The notes beneath the pieces were generated by a model. It was not told the DNA's origin. It ran no database searches and saw nothing but the letters and a program-made list of their open reading frames with translations. Positions 35,295-45,567 of a DNA stretch of 64,000 nt are shown here, piece by piece. The number at the start of each line of letters is the position of its first letter. Positions within the stretch are counted from its first letter, which is position 1. The position numbers and the translations under genes were made by a program. Location of the stretch: NCBI GenBank assembly GCA_963777095.1, contig CAVZOY010000004.1, positions 310,001 to 374,000 of the forward strand, in the 5' to 3' direction. The stretch is from CAVZOY01 sp963777095. Its GTDB lineage: Bacteria > Actinomycetota > Actinomycetes > Mycobacteriales > Geodermatophilaceae.

Positions 35295-37304
35295 ATGCCG
35301 GACACCGACTCCCTGCGCCCGGTCGCGACGGCAGCACGTGCCGGCGCGGCCGGGTTCGGGGTCGCCGCCGTCCTCGCCGCGGTGCTGGCCGCGTGGCTCG
35401 GCTGGCGCACCGGCGACGCCGGCACGTGGAAGTCGCCGGTCATGACCGCGGTCTGGGTCGTTCCCGGCGTCCTGGTCGCCGCCGCACGGCCCCGCCTGCC
35501 GCTGGGCTGGCTGGCGCTCGGCGAGGCCGTGCTGTTCGCCGCCGCCGGCCTGGCCGACCAGTGGACCCGCGCGGTCGCGGCCGGGGCCGCACCGGCCGCC
35601 GGCGTCGGGTGGGCCATCTGGCTCACCGACCGGTTCTCCGCCCTGCTCGCGGTCGGCGCCTGCCTGCTGCTGGTCCTCCTCCCGGACGGGCGCCTGCCCT
35701 CGCCGCGCTGGCGGCCCGCCGTCGGTGCGGTCGCCGCCGTCCAGCTGGCCCTCGTCCTGGTCTTCGCCACCGCGTCGGGAACCGCCGCAGGACCTGACTC
35801 GTCGGTGCCGACGGCGCTGCGCGACGTCCCGAACCCGGCCGGTCTGCTGCCCGCCGGCGTGGGGCCTGCGGTCGAGGGCCTGGACGTGGTACGTGCTCCA
35901 GCTGCCGCTGCTCTGCTGCCTGGCCGCGGTCGTCCTGCGCCTCGTGGCGCGACGCCCGACGAGCGGGCGCGCGTCGTCACGGTGCTGCTCGCCGCCACCA
36001 CGATGGTGCTGGTCGTCGTGCTCGGCCACGCCGCGTGGCCGCCGGCCGCCGACGTGCTCGACGTCCTCGGCTCGGCGGTGCTGGCGACCGCGCTCACCGC
36101 CGCCGCGCTCGGCCGGCGGCCCCGTGCGGTGGCCGCCCTGGTGCGGGAGACGCTGGTGGTCACCGTGCTCGCCGCCCTGATCGGCGCGCTGACGGCGCTG
36201 GTGGCGGCGCTCTCCGACGACCGGCTGACCGCCTTCGCCACCGGCACGATCGTCGGTGCGCTGGCCCTCGCCGCGCACCCCTGGGGTCCGCCTGCTGCGA
36301 TCGTCGACCGCCTCCTGCGCCGCGACCTCGCCGACCCTACCTCGCGCTGCGGCGCCTCGCCGAGAGCACGCACCGCGACCGACCTCGACGGCGTGCTCGC
36401 CGGACTCGCCGCCAGTGCCGCGGCCTCGCTGCGGGTGCCGTGGGCGGCGGCCGCGGCGGGCCGCGCCCGGGCCGAGGTGGGCGCCGCCCACCCCACGGGC
36501 TCGATGACGACGCGCCGCTGGTGAGCGGGACGGCGGAGCTGGGGGCACTGAGTGTCGCCTGGGGCCCGGGCCGCGAGCCGACCGCCGACGAGCGCCGCCT
36601 GCTCGCCGACCTGGGCCGCCACGGCGGGATCGCCGTCCAGGCGGTGTGGCTGGCCGACGAGCTGAGGGCCGGTCGCGAGCGCCTGGTCGTCGCCCGCGAG
36701 GAGGAACGGCGGCGGCTGCGACGGAACCTGCACGACGAGGTCGGGCCGACGTTGGCCGGCCTGGCGATGCAGCTCGGCGTCGTCCGCACCCTGGTCGCCG
36801 ACGATCCGACGGCGGCGGCCGACCGGCTCGGCCTGCTCCAGGACGCTGCCCGCACCGCGCTCGGCACGCTGCGCCGAATGGCCCACGACCTGCGTCCACC
36901 GGCGCTCGACGAACTCGGCCTGGCCGGCGCGCTCCAGCAGCTGGGGGAGACGCTCGGATTGCGACTGCGCTTCACCGGCTCGCAGCCGGAGCGACTGCCG
37001 GCGGCGGTCGAGGTCGCCGCCTACCGCATCGGCGCCGAGGCGCTGCACAACGTCGTCCGCCACGCCGGCACCGACGTGGTCGAGCTGACCGTCGACCGGG
37101 TGGGCGGCGAGCTGCTGCTCGTCGTCCGCGACGACGGCGCCGGACGGGCGCCGGGGAGTCCACCGGCGTCGGGCTGTCGCGATGCAGGAGCGGGTCGACG
37201 AGCTCGGCGGGACCGTCGTCGTCGACTCCGCGCCCGGTCTGGGAACGACGGTGACCGCGCGGCTGCCCGTCCGGCCGGCGGTGTCGGAGGAGGTGGTCGT
37301 GTGA
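35295..37304 (+). CDS. NarL-type sensor histidine kinase (HisKA_3), frameshifted
   Basis: An integral membrane kinase. The N-terminal half carries six to eight membrane segments (for example LACLLLVLLPDGRLP-like and TMVLVVVLGHAAWPPAADVL). The C-terminal half has the HisKA_3 dimerisation box with the phospho-His (REEERRRLRRNLHDEVGPTL), then RMAHDLRPPALDELGLAGAL and HATPase boxes (AYRIGAEALHNVVRHAG, LLVVRDDGAG, GVGLSAMQERVDELGG). Several breaks (near 35885, 35965, 36335, 36375, 36505, 37160 and 37190) are single-base insertions or losses in short G/C runs, and the protein is otherwise coherent. The stop TGA overlaps the response regulator GTG by 4 bases. Confidence 0.85.
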
Positions 37305-37955
37305 CGGACGGCGGGAGCCGCGTGCGCGTCGTGCTCGCCGACGACCATCCGATGTTCCGGGAGGGCCTGCGGTTCACGCTCGAGCGCGAGCCGGACCTCG
37401 AGGTGGTGGGGGAGGCCGCCGACGGCCGCGCCGTGCTCGACCTGGTCGCCGACCTCGATCCGGACGTCGTCCTGATGGATCTGGCCATGCCCGTCCTGGA
37501 CGGCCTGACCGCGACCCGCGAGCTCGTCGGCGCGAGCGCGCGCTCGCGGATCCTCGTGCTCACCATGTCCGAGGACGACGACAGCGTGCTGGCCGCCGTG
37601 CGGGCCGGCGCGTGCGGCTACCTGGTCAAGGGCGCCGACCCGGAGCAGGTGGTCAGCGCCGTGCGCGCCGTCGCCCGCGGGCACGCCGTGTTCGGAGCGT
37701 CGCTCGCCGGCCGGCTGCTCGGCCTGTTCGCCTCGCCTCTACCCTCCCTGCCGCAGCTGTCGCTCCGGGAGAAGGAGGTGCTCGACCTGCTCGCCGAAGG
37801 GATGACCAACGCCGAGATCGGCCGCGCGCTGTTCATCTCGCCGATCACCGTGCGAAACCACCTCAGCAGCATCTTCGGCAAACTGCACGTGTCCACCCGG
37901 GGGCAGGCCGTCGCCTGGGTCCGTGGCCGGCCTGGCACGGGAGACCCGTCCATGA
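37301..37955 (+). CDS. NarL/LuxR-family response regulator (frameshift near the 3' end)
   Basis: The receiver domain starts VRVVLADDHPMFREGLRFTL, with the phospho-accepting Asp in VVLMDLAMPVLDG and the switch Lys in GYLVKGADPEQV. The C-terminal LuxR helix-turn-helix is LSLREKEVLDLLAEGMTNAE, IGRALFISPITVRNHLSSIF. A one-base insertion near 37931 moves the last residues out of frame; the repaired end LARETRP stops at 37955, overlapping the chrA ATG. Partner of the kinase just upstream. Its targets probably include this operon, but the signal is unknown. Confidence 0.9.
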
Positions 37956-39336
37956 CCAGCGAGGCGGCGCGCCCGCCGACGCCCGTGACGCCATCCCGTT
38001 CCGGACCGCGGTGCGGGCCTGGTTCGCGATCTCGCTGCAGACCTTCGGCGGACCGGCCGGCCAGATCGCGGTCATGCAGCGCACCCTCGTCGACGAGAAG
38101 CGGTGGATCGGCCAGCGCCGGTTCCTGCACGCCATGAACTACTGCATGCTGCTGCCCGGTCCCGAGGCGCAGCAGCTGGCCACCTACGTCGGGTGGCTGC
38201 TGCACGGCACGCGCGGCGGGCTGGTCGCGGGCGGGCTGTTCGTGCTGCCCGGCGTGGTCGCGCTCCTGGCGCTCTCGGCGATCTACGTGGCCTTCGGATC
38301 GACCACCGCGGTGCTCGCCGTGTTCGCCGGGCTGGCGCCCGCGGTGCTGGCGATCGTCGTCCAGGCCGTGATCCGGGTGGCCGGGCGGGCGCTGCACGGG
38401 CCGGCGCTCTGGACCATCGCCGTCGCCGCCTTCCTGGCGCTCGCGCTCTTCGGCGTGCCGTTCCCCGTCGTCGTCGCCGTCGCCGGCATCGCCGGCTGGG
38501 CCCTGCACCGCTGGCGTCCGTCGCTGGTCCCGGAGAAGAAGAAGGCGGACTCCGCCGACGCCGGCCCGCCCCCCGTCATCTCGGACGACGTCCTGCACAC
38601 CGAGGCGCCGACGACCCGGCGCACGCTGCGGGTGCTGCTCGTCGGTCTGCTGGTCTGGGGCGTGCCCGTCGCGGCGGTCGCGCTGCTCACCGGCGCCGGC
38701 AGCGTCTTCACGCAGCAGGGCCTCTTCTTCTCCGGCGCCGCGGTGGTGACCTTCGGCGGCGCCTACGCGGTGCTGGCCTACGTCGCGCAGCAGGCGGTGC
38801 AGGTCTACGGCTGGCTGGCGCCGCGCGAGATGGTCCGCGGGCTCGCGCTGGCCGAGACCACGCCGGGTCCGCTGATCATGGTGGTGCAGTTCGTGGCGTT
38901 CCTGGGCGCCTACCGCGACCCCGGCGCGCTCGACCCGTGGGTCGCCGCCGTCCTCGCCTCGCTGCTGGTCACCTGGGTGACGTTCGTGCCGAGCTTCCTG
39001 TTCGTGCTGCTCGGCGCCCCGTACATGGAGCGGCTGCGCGGCAACCGGTCGCTGTCGGCGGCGCTCACCGGCATCACCGCGGCGGTCGTCGGCGTCATCG
39101 CCAACCTCGGCCTCTACTTCGCCGTCCACACGCTGTTCTCCGACACCGTGACCCTCGACGTGCCCGGGCTCTCGCTCGAGGTGCCCGACCTCGGCACGGT
39201 GCGTTGGGTGGCGGTGGGCATCGCCGTCGTCGCGGCGGTGCTGCTGTTCCGGTTCCGGTGGTCGGTGCTGCGCACGCTCGGGGTCTGCGCCGTCCTCGGT
39301 CTGGCCGCCGGCCTGGCCGGCCTGCCGCTGGCCTGA
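37952..39336 (+). CDS. chrA: Chromate efflux transporter, ChrA family (frameshift near the start)
   Basis: A long-form CHR transporter made of two homologous halves. The first begins FRTAVRAWFAISLQTFGGPA, with GQIAVMQRTLVDEKRWIGQR and NYCMLLPGPEAQQLATYVGW. The second has FFSGAAVVTFGGAYAVLAYV and the matching LAPREMVRGLALAETTPGPL. About twelve membrane segments, roughly 460 residues. A break near 37985 separates the first ten residues (MTSEAARPPT) from the body. The family exports chromate in some bacteria, though substrate and signal here are untested. The ATG overlaps the response regulator stop, so membrane protein, kinase, regulator and chrA form one operon. Confidence 0.88.
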
Positions 39337-39521
39337 AACACCGCGAATGCCGTCACTCTGCGTGAGCTGAGGGCCGCGAGCGTCCCCCGGAGGACGGGCG
39401 CGGTCACCCGAGGGGGTTGATCCGCTCAAGTCCGCGTTAGCGATCTGCTCGATCCCGCTCTCACAGCCGCGACGGCCGGTCATCCCGACCTGCCCGGACG
39501 GCGGACACAAGGGAGCACCAC
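39337..39521. promoter_or_regulatory. Leader region of the first tad locus
   Basis: This region between chrA and flp has no gene. AAGGGAG at about 39508-39514 is the flp ribosome binding site. The promoter of the first tad locus must lie here or upstream, and no clear -10/-35 pair stands out. Confidence 0.45.
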
Positions 39522-39737
39522 ATGATCAAGCTCTTCGTGACGCTCGAGACGTTCGCCATGGTCGCCCGCGACCGCATGCGCGAGGAGAAGGGCGCCACCG
39601 CCGTCGAGTACGGCCTGATGGTCGGTCTGATCGCCGTGGTGATCATCGCCACCGTCGCGCTGCTGGGCAGTCAGCTCAACGTCCTCTTCCAGCGGATCGT
39701 CAACGCCCTGCCCGCCGGCGGCGGCGCCGCCGGCTGA
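39522..39737 (+). CDS. flp: Flp-family type IVb pilin, first tad locus
   Basis: A 71-residue major pilin. A short basic leader ends at the prepilin cleavage site EEKGATAVEYGLM, where processing is expected after the Gly, followed by the hydrophobic spine LIAVVIIATVALLG and a short C-terminal tail (NVLFQRIVNALPAGGGAAG). It starts the first tad locus and is followed at 130 bases by tadE. Its sequence is very close to the pilin of the second locus at 46857. No TadV-type prepilin peptidase gene is present in either locus. Confidence 0.93.
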   Translation: MIKLFVTLETFAMVARDRMREEKGATAVEYGLMVGLIAVVIIATVALLGSQLNVLFQRIVNALPAGGGAAG

Positions 39738-39870
39738 CCCGCTCCGGTCAGTCGCGGCTGTCGGTGCAGCGGCCCTCCTCCCCCGGGGGGTCGCTGCACC
39801 GACGCCGCGTCCGTGCAGTCACCGCCGCCCCGGCCGGGACGGCGGAATCCGGCGAGAGGGGAGGGAGAGC

Positions 39871-40269
39871 GTGCGGAAGAAGAAGCTGCGCGGAGAGCGC
39901 GGGGCCAGTGCTGTCGAGTTCGGGCTGATCGTCCCGATCCTGCTGATCCTGGTGCTCGGCATCATCGAGTTCGGCCACGCCTTCCAGGTGCAGGGCACCC
40001 TCTCGGCCGCCGCCCGCGAGGGCGCGCGGGCCATGGCCCTGCAGAACGACCAGGGCCAGGCGAGGGACGCCGTCCAGGCGGCCGCCGCCGCACTGAACCC
40101 GGGCGTCAGCCGACGCCCAGATCACGATCACGCCCGCCCGCATGCCCGCCCGGTGCCGGCCTGGTCAACGTGCAGCTGACGATCGACTACCCGATGCCCT
40201 TCCTCACCGGCTTCTTCGGTGCCTCCGATCGACCTGACCGGAACGGGAGTCATGCGATGCCAGGGCTGA
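39871..40269 (+). CDS. tadE: TadE-like pseudopilin, first tad locus (frameshifted)
   Basis: A minor pilin-like protein. GTG start, a basic leader and the pilin-type N-terminus GERGASAVEFGLIVPILLIL, followed by FGHAFQVQGTLSAAAREGAR. Two extra C bases (near 40110 and 40132) shift the frame; repaired, it continues ADAQITITP and AGLVNVQLTIDYPMPFLTGF to GVMRCQG, with the stop at 40267-40269. The same ending (GVMRC-x-G) closes the second-locus copy. It overlaps the tadG start. Confidence 0.85.
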
Positions 40270-41231
40270 GCCTGCTGCGCCGCCGCGTCCGCGACGCAGG
40301 CTGTCGGGCGAGCGCGGCGCCACCGCCGTCATCGTCGCGCTTCTGCTCGTCCCGCTCCTGGGCTTCGCCGCGATCGCGGTCGACGTCGGCGCGCTCTACG
40401 CCGAGCGCGCCCGGCTGCAGACCGCGGCCGACGCCGCAGCCCTCGCCGTCGCCCGCGACTGCGCCCTGGGCGACTGCGGCGACATGCAGGCGACCGCCAC
40501 GCAGCTGGTCGCGGGCAACGTCGGCGCGGCCGACGCCGCCCCGCCCGAGCTGGGCGAGCAACATCGCCGTGACCGTCACGGGCAACAACCCCGTCGAGCA
40601 CTGGTTCGCGCCGGTGATCGGCCACGACTCCACCGGGAGTCTCGGCCACGGCCACCGTCGCCTGGGGCGCGCCCGGCGGCGGGACCGCGGCGCTGCCGCT
40701 GATCTTCTCCGAGCTGCGAGTGGGACGCCCAGACCGGCGGCATGCTGCCCTCGGACCGAGATCGAGCGGACCATCTTCTTCCCGAAGACCTCGGCCACCG
40801 GCTGCACCGGATCCAACGGTCTGTTCGTGCCCGGCGGCTTCGGCTGGCTCAAGACCGACCGCAACACCTGCGATGCGACGAGCAGACGCAGGTCAACGGT
40901 CAGGTCGAGTCCGAGCCGGGCAACAACCCGCTCGCAGAGCTGCACCACGGCCGACTTCACCGATCCTGCAGAACAAGATCGTGCTGCTGCCGATCTTCGA
41001 CCGGTCCGGGCCTGACCGGCACCAACGCCTGGTACCACGTCTACGGCTACGCGGCGTTCAAGATCACCGGCTACTTCTTCGGTGGCCAGTACAAGTGGAA
41101 CAACCCGTGCGGCGGCAACGACCGCTGCATCAGCGGCTACTTCACCCAGTACGTCGAGCCCACCGATGCCTTCTTCTACGACTCCACCGCGCCCGTCCCT
41201 GGGTGCGTGGATCCTCCGACTGGTCCGATAG
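40257..41231 (+). CDS. tadG: TadG-like pilus assembly protein, first tad locus (many frameshifts)
   Basis: The product starts MPGLSLLRRRVRD and has the TadG-type N-terminus RGATAVIVALLLVPLLGFAA, then AERARLQTAADAAALAVARD. Conserved segments of the second copy recur across three frames: PVEHWFAPVIGHDS, LFVPGGFGWLKTD, NKIVLLPIFD and HVYGYAAFKITGYFFGG, ending LGAWILRLVR with a TAG at 41229-41231. I count about ten breaks, most of them one extra base (for example near 40715, 40757, 40930 and 41010). Either this stretch is badly sequenced or the gene is decaying. A secreted, membrane-anchored component of the Tad machine. Confidence 0.78.
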
Positions 41232-41245
41232 GGGCGCCGAATACC

Positions 41246-42026
41246 ATGCGACGTCGACTGCTGGCCGCGCTCGCGGCCCTCGTCCTGCTCGTTCGCGGGC
41301 ACCGTGGTGCTGCTCGCCTACGTCCGAAGGTGCGGACGCCCGCGCCCTCGCCGGCGTGCGGACCACCGAGGTGCTGGTCGCCGACCAGGTCATCCCGGAG
41401 GGGACCGCGGCCGACCAGCTGGCCGCGCTGGTGCGCACCGAGGTGCTGCCGCAGAAGGCCGCCGTCGACGGCCGGGTCACCGACCTCGACGAACTCGCCG
41501 GCCTCGTGGCCACGGTCGACCTCCAGCCGGGGGAGCAGCTGCTGCATGTCCCGGTTCGGCGAGGCCGAGGCGGCCGGCGAGGCCGGCACCGTCGACGGTG
41601 CCGGCGGGCCTGCAGGAGGTCAGCGTGCTGCTCGAGCCGCAGCGCGCGGTGGGCGGCCGGCTGGCGGCCGGCGACACCGTCGGCGTCGTCGTCTCGATCG
41701 GCGACGGCAAGGAGACCGGCGAGACGCACGCCGTCCTGCACAAGATCCTGGTCACCGCAGGTCCAGGGCGCGCCGACCCCGGTCGACCCGGAGGCCGAGC
41801 CGCACGAGGCGGCGGCCGACGACGGCGAGACGGCGTCCTCCGGCGCGTCCGTGCCGACGCAGAGCCTGATGATCACGCTCGCCGTCTCCGCCGCCCAGGC
41901 CGAGGCCGTCGTCTACGGCATCGAGCACGGCACCCTCTGGCTCTCCCTCGAGCCCGACGGACGCCGAAGACCGGCGGCACGGACGTCGTGGACGCCGGCA
42001 ACATCTACAAGAAGGACTTCGCATGA
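41246..42026 (+). CDS. cpaB: CpaB/RcpC-like pilus assembly protein, first tad locus (many frameshifts)
   Basis: A membrane-anchored periplasmic-type protein with a SAF-like domain. The start ATG at 41246 gives MRRRLLAALAALVLLV, then GTVVLLAYVR. The SAF region follows (GVRTTEVLVADQVIPEGTAA, DELAGLVATVDLQPGEQLL). After more breaks come QEVSVLLEPQRAVGGRLAAG and GIEHGTLWLSLEPD, ending NIYKKDFA at 42026. About six single-base insertions account for the breaks. The stop overlaps the cpaE ATG (ATGA at 42023-42026). Orthologues sit in every tad locus, although their exact role in Gram-positive bacteria is unclear. Confidence 0.8.
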
Positions 42027-43211
42027 GCCGCGTCGTTCTCGCCGGGGCCGACGAGGACCTCGCCCTCCGGGTCAAGCAGGCCGCCGACGGCGACGTCCAC
42101 CTGCTGCCGCCGGGCCGGCTGCCCACCGACCCGGGTCGGCTGTTCGAGCAGCTGGTCGACGGCGAGCTGCCCGACGTCCTGCTCGATCGGTCCGGGCGCG
42201 CCGCCGGACTCGGTGCTGACCCTCGCGGGCCGGCTCGACGTCCAGGCGCCGGGCATCAGCGTGGTGCTCATCGCCGAGGCCTCGCAGCAGATGTGGCAGG
42301 CGGCCATGCGGTCGGGCATCCGCGACCTGCTGTCGCCGTCGGCCAACGTGCCGGAGATCCGGGACGCCATCGACCGTGCGTCGGAGGCGGCCAGCGGCCG
42401 CCGGCGGGTGCTGCGCCCGGCCAGCGAGACCGAGCGCTACACCGGGCGGGTCATCACGATCGCCTCGCCCAAGGGCGGGGTCGGCAAGACCACCGTCTCG
42501 ACCAACCTGGCGATCGGCCTGACCGAGGCGGCGCCGCAGTCGACCGTGCTGGTCGACCTCGACGTGCAGTTCGGCGACTGCGCCTCGGCGCTCGGGCTGA
42601 CCCCGGAGTACACGCTGCCCGACGCCGTCCACGGCCCGGCCAGCGAGGACACGATGGTCCTCAAGACCTTCCTGACCCAGCACCCGAGCGGGCTGTACGC
42701 CGTCTGCGGCGCCGAGTCGCCGGCCGCCGGCGACACCGTCACCGCCGACGACGTCAGCCGGCTGCTGGCCTCGCTCGCGCGGGAGTTCCGCTACGTCGTC
42801 GTCGACACCGCCCCGGGGCTGTCGCCGCAGACGCTGGCCGCGCTCGACCGGGCCAGCGACGTCGTGATGCTGTCCAGCATGGACGTGCCCGGTGTCCGCG
42901 GGCTGCGCAAGGAGCTCGACATCCTGCGCGAGCTGTGCATGATCCCGGCCGGCCGGCACGTCGTCATGAACTTCGCCGACCCCAAGGGCGGGCTGTCGGT
43001 CCGCGACGTCGAGCTGGCGATCGGCACCGGCGTCGACGTGGTGCTGCCGCGGTCGTCGACGGTGCCGTCGTCGACCAACCAGGGCGTGCCGCTGATCGAG
43101 AGCGGCCGGCGCCGCGACCCGATGGTCAAGGAGCTGCGCCGGCTGGTGTCGCGCTTCGCCGCCACCCCGCTCAAGGCCAGCCGCCGCGCCAGGCACCGGG
43201 CGGCGTCATGA
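42023..43211 (+). CDS. cpaE: CpaE/TadZ-like ATPase, first tad locus (frameshifted)
   Basis: A polar-localising ParA/MinD-like ATPase. The N-terminal receiver-like domain (SRVVLAGADEDLALRVKQAA, LLPPGRLPTDPGRLFEQL) is joined across one break near 42190 (an extra G) to LIGPGAPPDSVLTLAGRL. The ATPase domain has the deviant Walker A SPKGGVGKTTVSTNLAIGL, LVDLDVQFGDCASALGL and YVVVDTAPGLSPQTLAAL. It is close to the second-locus copy in sequence (AEYTLPD-type segments, LKTFLTQHPSGL). The stop overlaps the tadA start by 4 bases. Confidence 0.88.
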
Positions 43212-44632
43212 ACCTCGCCGATCGTCTCGCCGCGGCCCAGGGCCTGCCGATGCCGCCCGCGGCGCCGCAGGCCCCTGCCGCGGTGCCCGCGCCGCGGCCG
43301 CCGGCCGCCGTCCCGCCGCCCGCCGCCGCCGACCGACGCCCTCGAGCCGGCTCAAGGACCGGGTCGGCAAGGCGTTGTTCGAGCGGATGGGCGCCCGGCT
43401 CAACGACCCGAGCCTGTCCGAGCAGCAGCTGCGCCAGATCGTCCTCGGCGAGCTCGACGAGGTCGTCGACGAGGAGAAGGTGCCGCTGTCGCCCGAGGAG
43501 CGGCAGCGGCTCACCGCGGAGCTGGCCGACGACGTGCTGGGTCTCGGGCCGCTGCAGCGGCTGCTCGACGACGACGGTGTCTCCGAGATCATGGTCAACG
43601 GCCCCGAGCGGGTCTACGTCGAGCGGCACGGCCGGCTCGAGCTGCAGCGCGGCGCGGTTCACCTCCGAGGAGCACCTGCGCCGGGTCATCGACCGGATCG
43701 TCTCCAAGGTCGGACGGCGGATCGACGAGTCCTCGCCGCTGGTCGACGCGCGCCTGTCCGACGGTTCCCGCGTCAACGCGATCATCCCGCCGCTGGCCTT
43801 CAGCGGCTCGACGCTGACCATCCGCAAGTTCGCCAAGGACCCGTTCACCGTCGACGACCTGATCGGCTTCGGCACGCTCTCCCCGGAGATGGCCGAGCTG
43901 CTCAACGCCTGCGTCGACGCGCGGCTCAACGTGATCGTCTCCGGCGGTACCGGTACCGGTAAGACGACGCTGCTCAACGTGCTCTCGTCGTTCATCCCCG
44001 AGGGCGAGCGGATCGTCACCATCGAGGACGCCGTCGAGCTGCAGCTCCAGCAGGACCACGTGGTCCGGCTGGAGTCGCGGCCGCCGAACATCGAGGGCAA
44101 GGGCGCGATCACCATCCGCGACCTGGTGCGCAACTCGCTGCGCATGCGCCCCGACCGGATCGTGGTCGGGGAGTGCCGTGGCGGTGAGTCGCTGGACATG
44201 CTGCAGGCGATGAACACCGGCCACGACGGGTCGCTGTCGACGGTGCACGCCAACTCGCCCGCGCGACGCCATCGCCCGGCTGGAGACGCTGGTGCTCATG
44301 GCCGGCATGGACCTGCCGCTGCGCGCCATCCGCGAGCAGATCGCCTCGGCCGTCGACGTCGTCGTCCAGCTGACCCGGCTGCGCGACGGCACCCGGCGGG
44401 TCACCCACGTGACCGAGGTGCAGGGCATGGAGGGCGAGACCGTCACCCTCCAGGACGCCTTCCTCTTCGACTACTCGGCCGGCGTCGACGCCGTCGGGCA
44501 AGTACCTCGGCAAGCCGGTGCCCACCGGGGTGCGGCCGCGGTTCACCGACCGCTTCGACGAGATGGGCATCACAGCTCTCGCCGCGCGTGTTCGGCGTCG
44601 TCGAGCCGGTCGGCGCGCGGGGGTGGAGCTGA
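43208..44632 (+). CDS. tadA: TadA/CpaF secretion ATPase, first tad locus (frameshifted)
   Basis: The hexameric ATPase that drives Flp pilus assembly. An N-terminal Pro/Ala-rich tail leads to the conserved LFERMGARLNDPSLSEQQLR, QRLLDDDGVSEIMVNGPERV and RFTSEEHLRRVIDRIVSKVG. Walker A is GGTGTGKTTLLNVLSS, the Asp/Walker boxes ERIVTIEDAVEL and RIVVGECRGGE, and the His box TGHDGSLSTVHANSP. Six breaks (43343-43352, 43655, 44263, 44499 and 44575) are all single inserted bases, fully restored by comparison with the second-locus TadA. From about 44045 to 44490 the DNA is nearly identical to the second copy. Confidence 0.9.
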   Translation: MNLADRLAAAQGLPMPPAAPQAPAAVPAPRPPAAVPPPAAADRRPRAGSRTGSARRCSSGWAPGSTTRACPSSSCARSSSASSTRSSTRRRCRCRPRSGSGSPRSWPTTCWVSGRCSGCSTTTVSPRSWSTAPSGSTSSGTAGSSCSAARFTSEEHLRRVIDRIVSKVGRRIDESSPLVDARLSDGSRVNAIIPPLAFSGSTLTIRKFAKDPFTVDDLIGFGTLSPEMAELLNACVDARLNVIVSGGTGTGKTTLLNVLSSFIPEGERIVTIEDAVELQLQQDHVVRLESRPPNIEGKGAITIRDLVRNSLRMRPDRIVVGECRGGESLDMLQAMNTGHDGSLSTVHANSPARRHRPAGDAGAHGRHGPAAARHPRADRLGRRRRRPADPAARRHPAGHPRDRGAGHGGRDRHPPGRLPLRLLGRRRRRRASTSASRCPPGCGRGSPTASTRWASQLSPRVFGVVEPVGARGWS

Positions 44633-45565
44633 TGCTCGCCGCCGGGCTGGCCGCCGTCGCCGCCGCGCTGCTGATCCTCACCCTCGCCGTCCTGCCCGCG
44701 GGGCGCGGCCGCGTGCCGCTGTCGCGGCTCGACCCGTCGTTCGCGCCGCCGACGTCGACGCTCGCGGGGGCGGGTGCCGCCGCCGGTGCCGCGGTCGAGA
44801 AGGTGCTGGTCAAGCGCGGGTCGGCTGGCCGCCGGCGCGGTCGCGCTGGAGCGGGCCGGCATGACGATGAGCCTGCCGGACTTCGTCCTCGTCGTCGCCC
44901 TGCTGACCCTCGGCGTGGGTGCCGCGGGTCACGCTGCTGGGCGGGCCTGCTGCTCGGCCTGCTCGCGGCGGTCGCGGTCCCGCTCGGCGCCAAGCTGTTC
45001 GTCCGGTTCAAGACGTCGCGCCGCCAGTCCGCCTTCGCCGACCAGCTCGACGACTCGCTGCAGCTGATGGCCAGCAGCCTGCGCGCCGGGCACAGCATCA
45101 TGCGGGCGATGGACGCCGTCTCGCAGGAGGCGGCCTCGCCGACGTCGGAGGAGTTCGCCCGGCTGGTCAACGAGACCCGCGTCGGCCGCGACCTCGCCGA
45201 GGCGCTCGACGAGATCGCCGAGCGCACCGCCAGCGACGACTTCGCGTGGGTGGCCCAGGCGATCGCGATCCACCGCGAGGTCGGCGGCAACCTGGCCGAG
45301 GTGCTCGACGCCGTCGGCCACACGATCCGCGAGCGCAACGCCATCCGCCGCCAGGTCAAGGCGCTCTCGGCCGAGGGCAAGCTGTCGGCGATCGTGCTGA
45401 TGGCCCTGCCGTTCGGCATCGTCGCGTTCATCTCGATGACCAACCCGAGCTACCTCGCCGGCTTCACCGAGAGCGCGCGTCGGCTACGGGATGCTCGCGG
45501 TCGCGGCCGTCATGATGACCGTGGGCGGCCTCTGGCTCAAGAACACCGTGAAGATCAGGTTCTGA
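44632..45565 (+). CDS. tadB: TadB-like inner-membrane platform protein, first tad locus (frameshifted)
   Basis: A GspF-type membrane protein (T2SSF domain). N-terminal membrane segments (AAVAAALLILTLAVLP; later segments around 44880-44990 lie in shifted frames) precede the cytoplasmic core RRQSAFADQLDDSLQLMASS, SLRAGHSIMRAMDAVSQEAA, VAQAIAIHREVGGNLAEVLD and RQVKALSAEGKLSAIVLMAL. The end is GYGMLAVAAVMMTVGGLWLK, KNTVKIRF, with the stop at 45563-45565. About four single-base insertions. The ATG overlaps the tadA stop. The core is almost the same as in the second copy. Confidence 0.87.
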
Positions 45566-45567
45566 CC

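Noticed and set aside
40257..42026. Programmed ribosomal frameshifting in tadG and cpaB
   Set aside because: There are too many breaks, at unrelated sequences with no slippery heptamer, and homologous genes 7 kb away read straight through.
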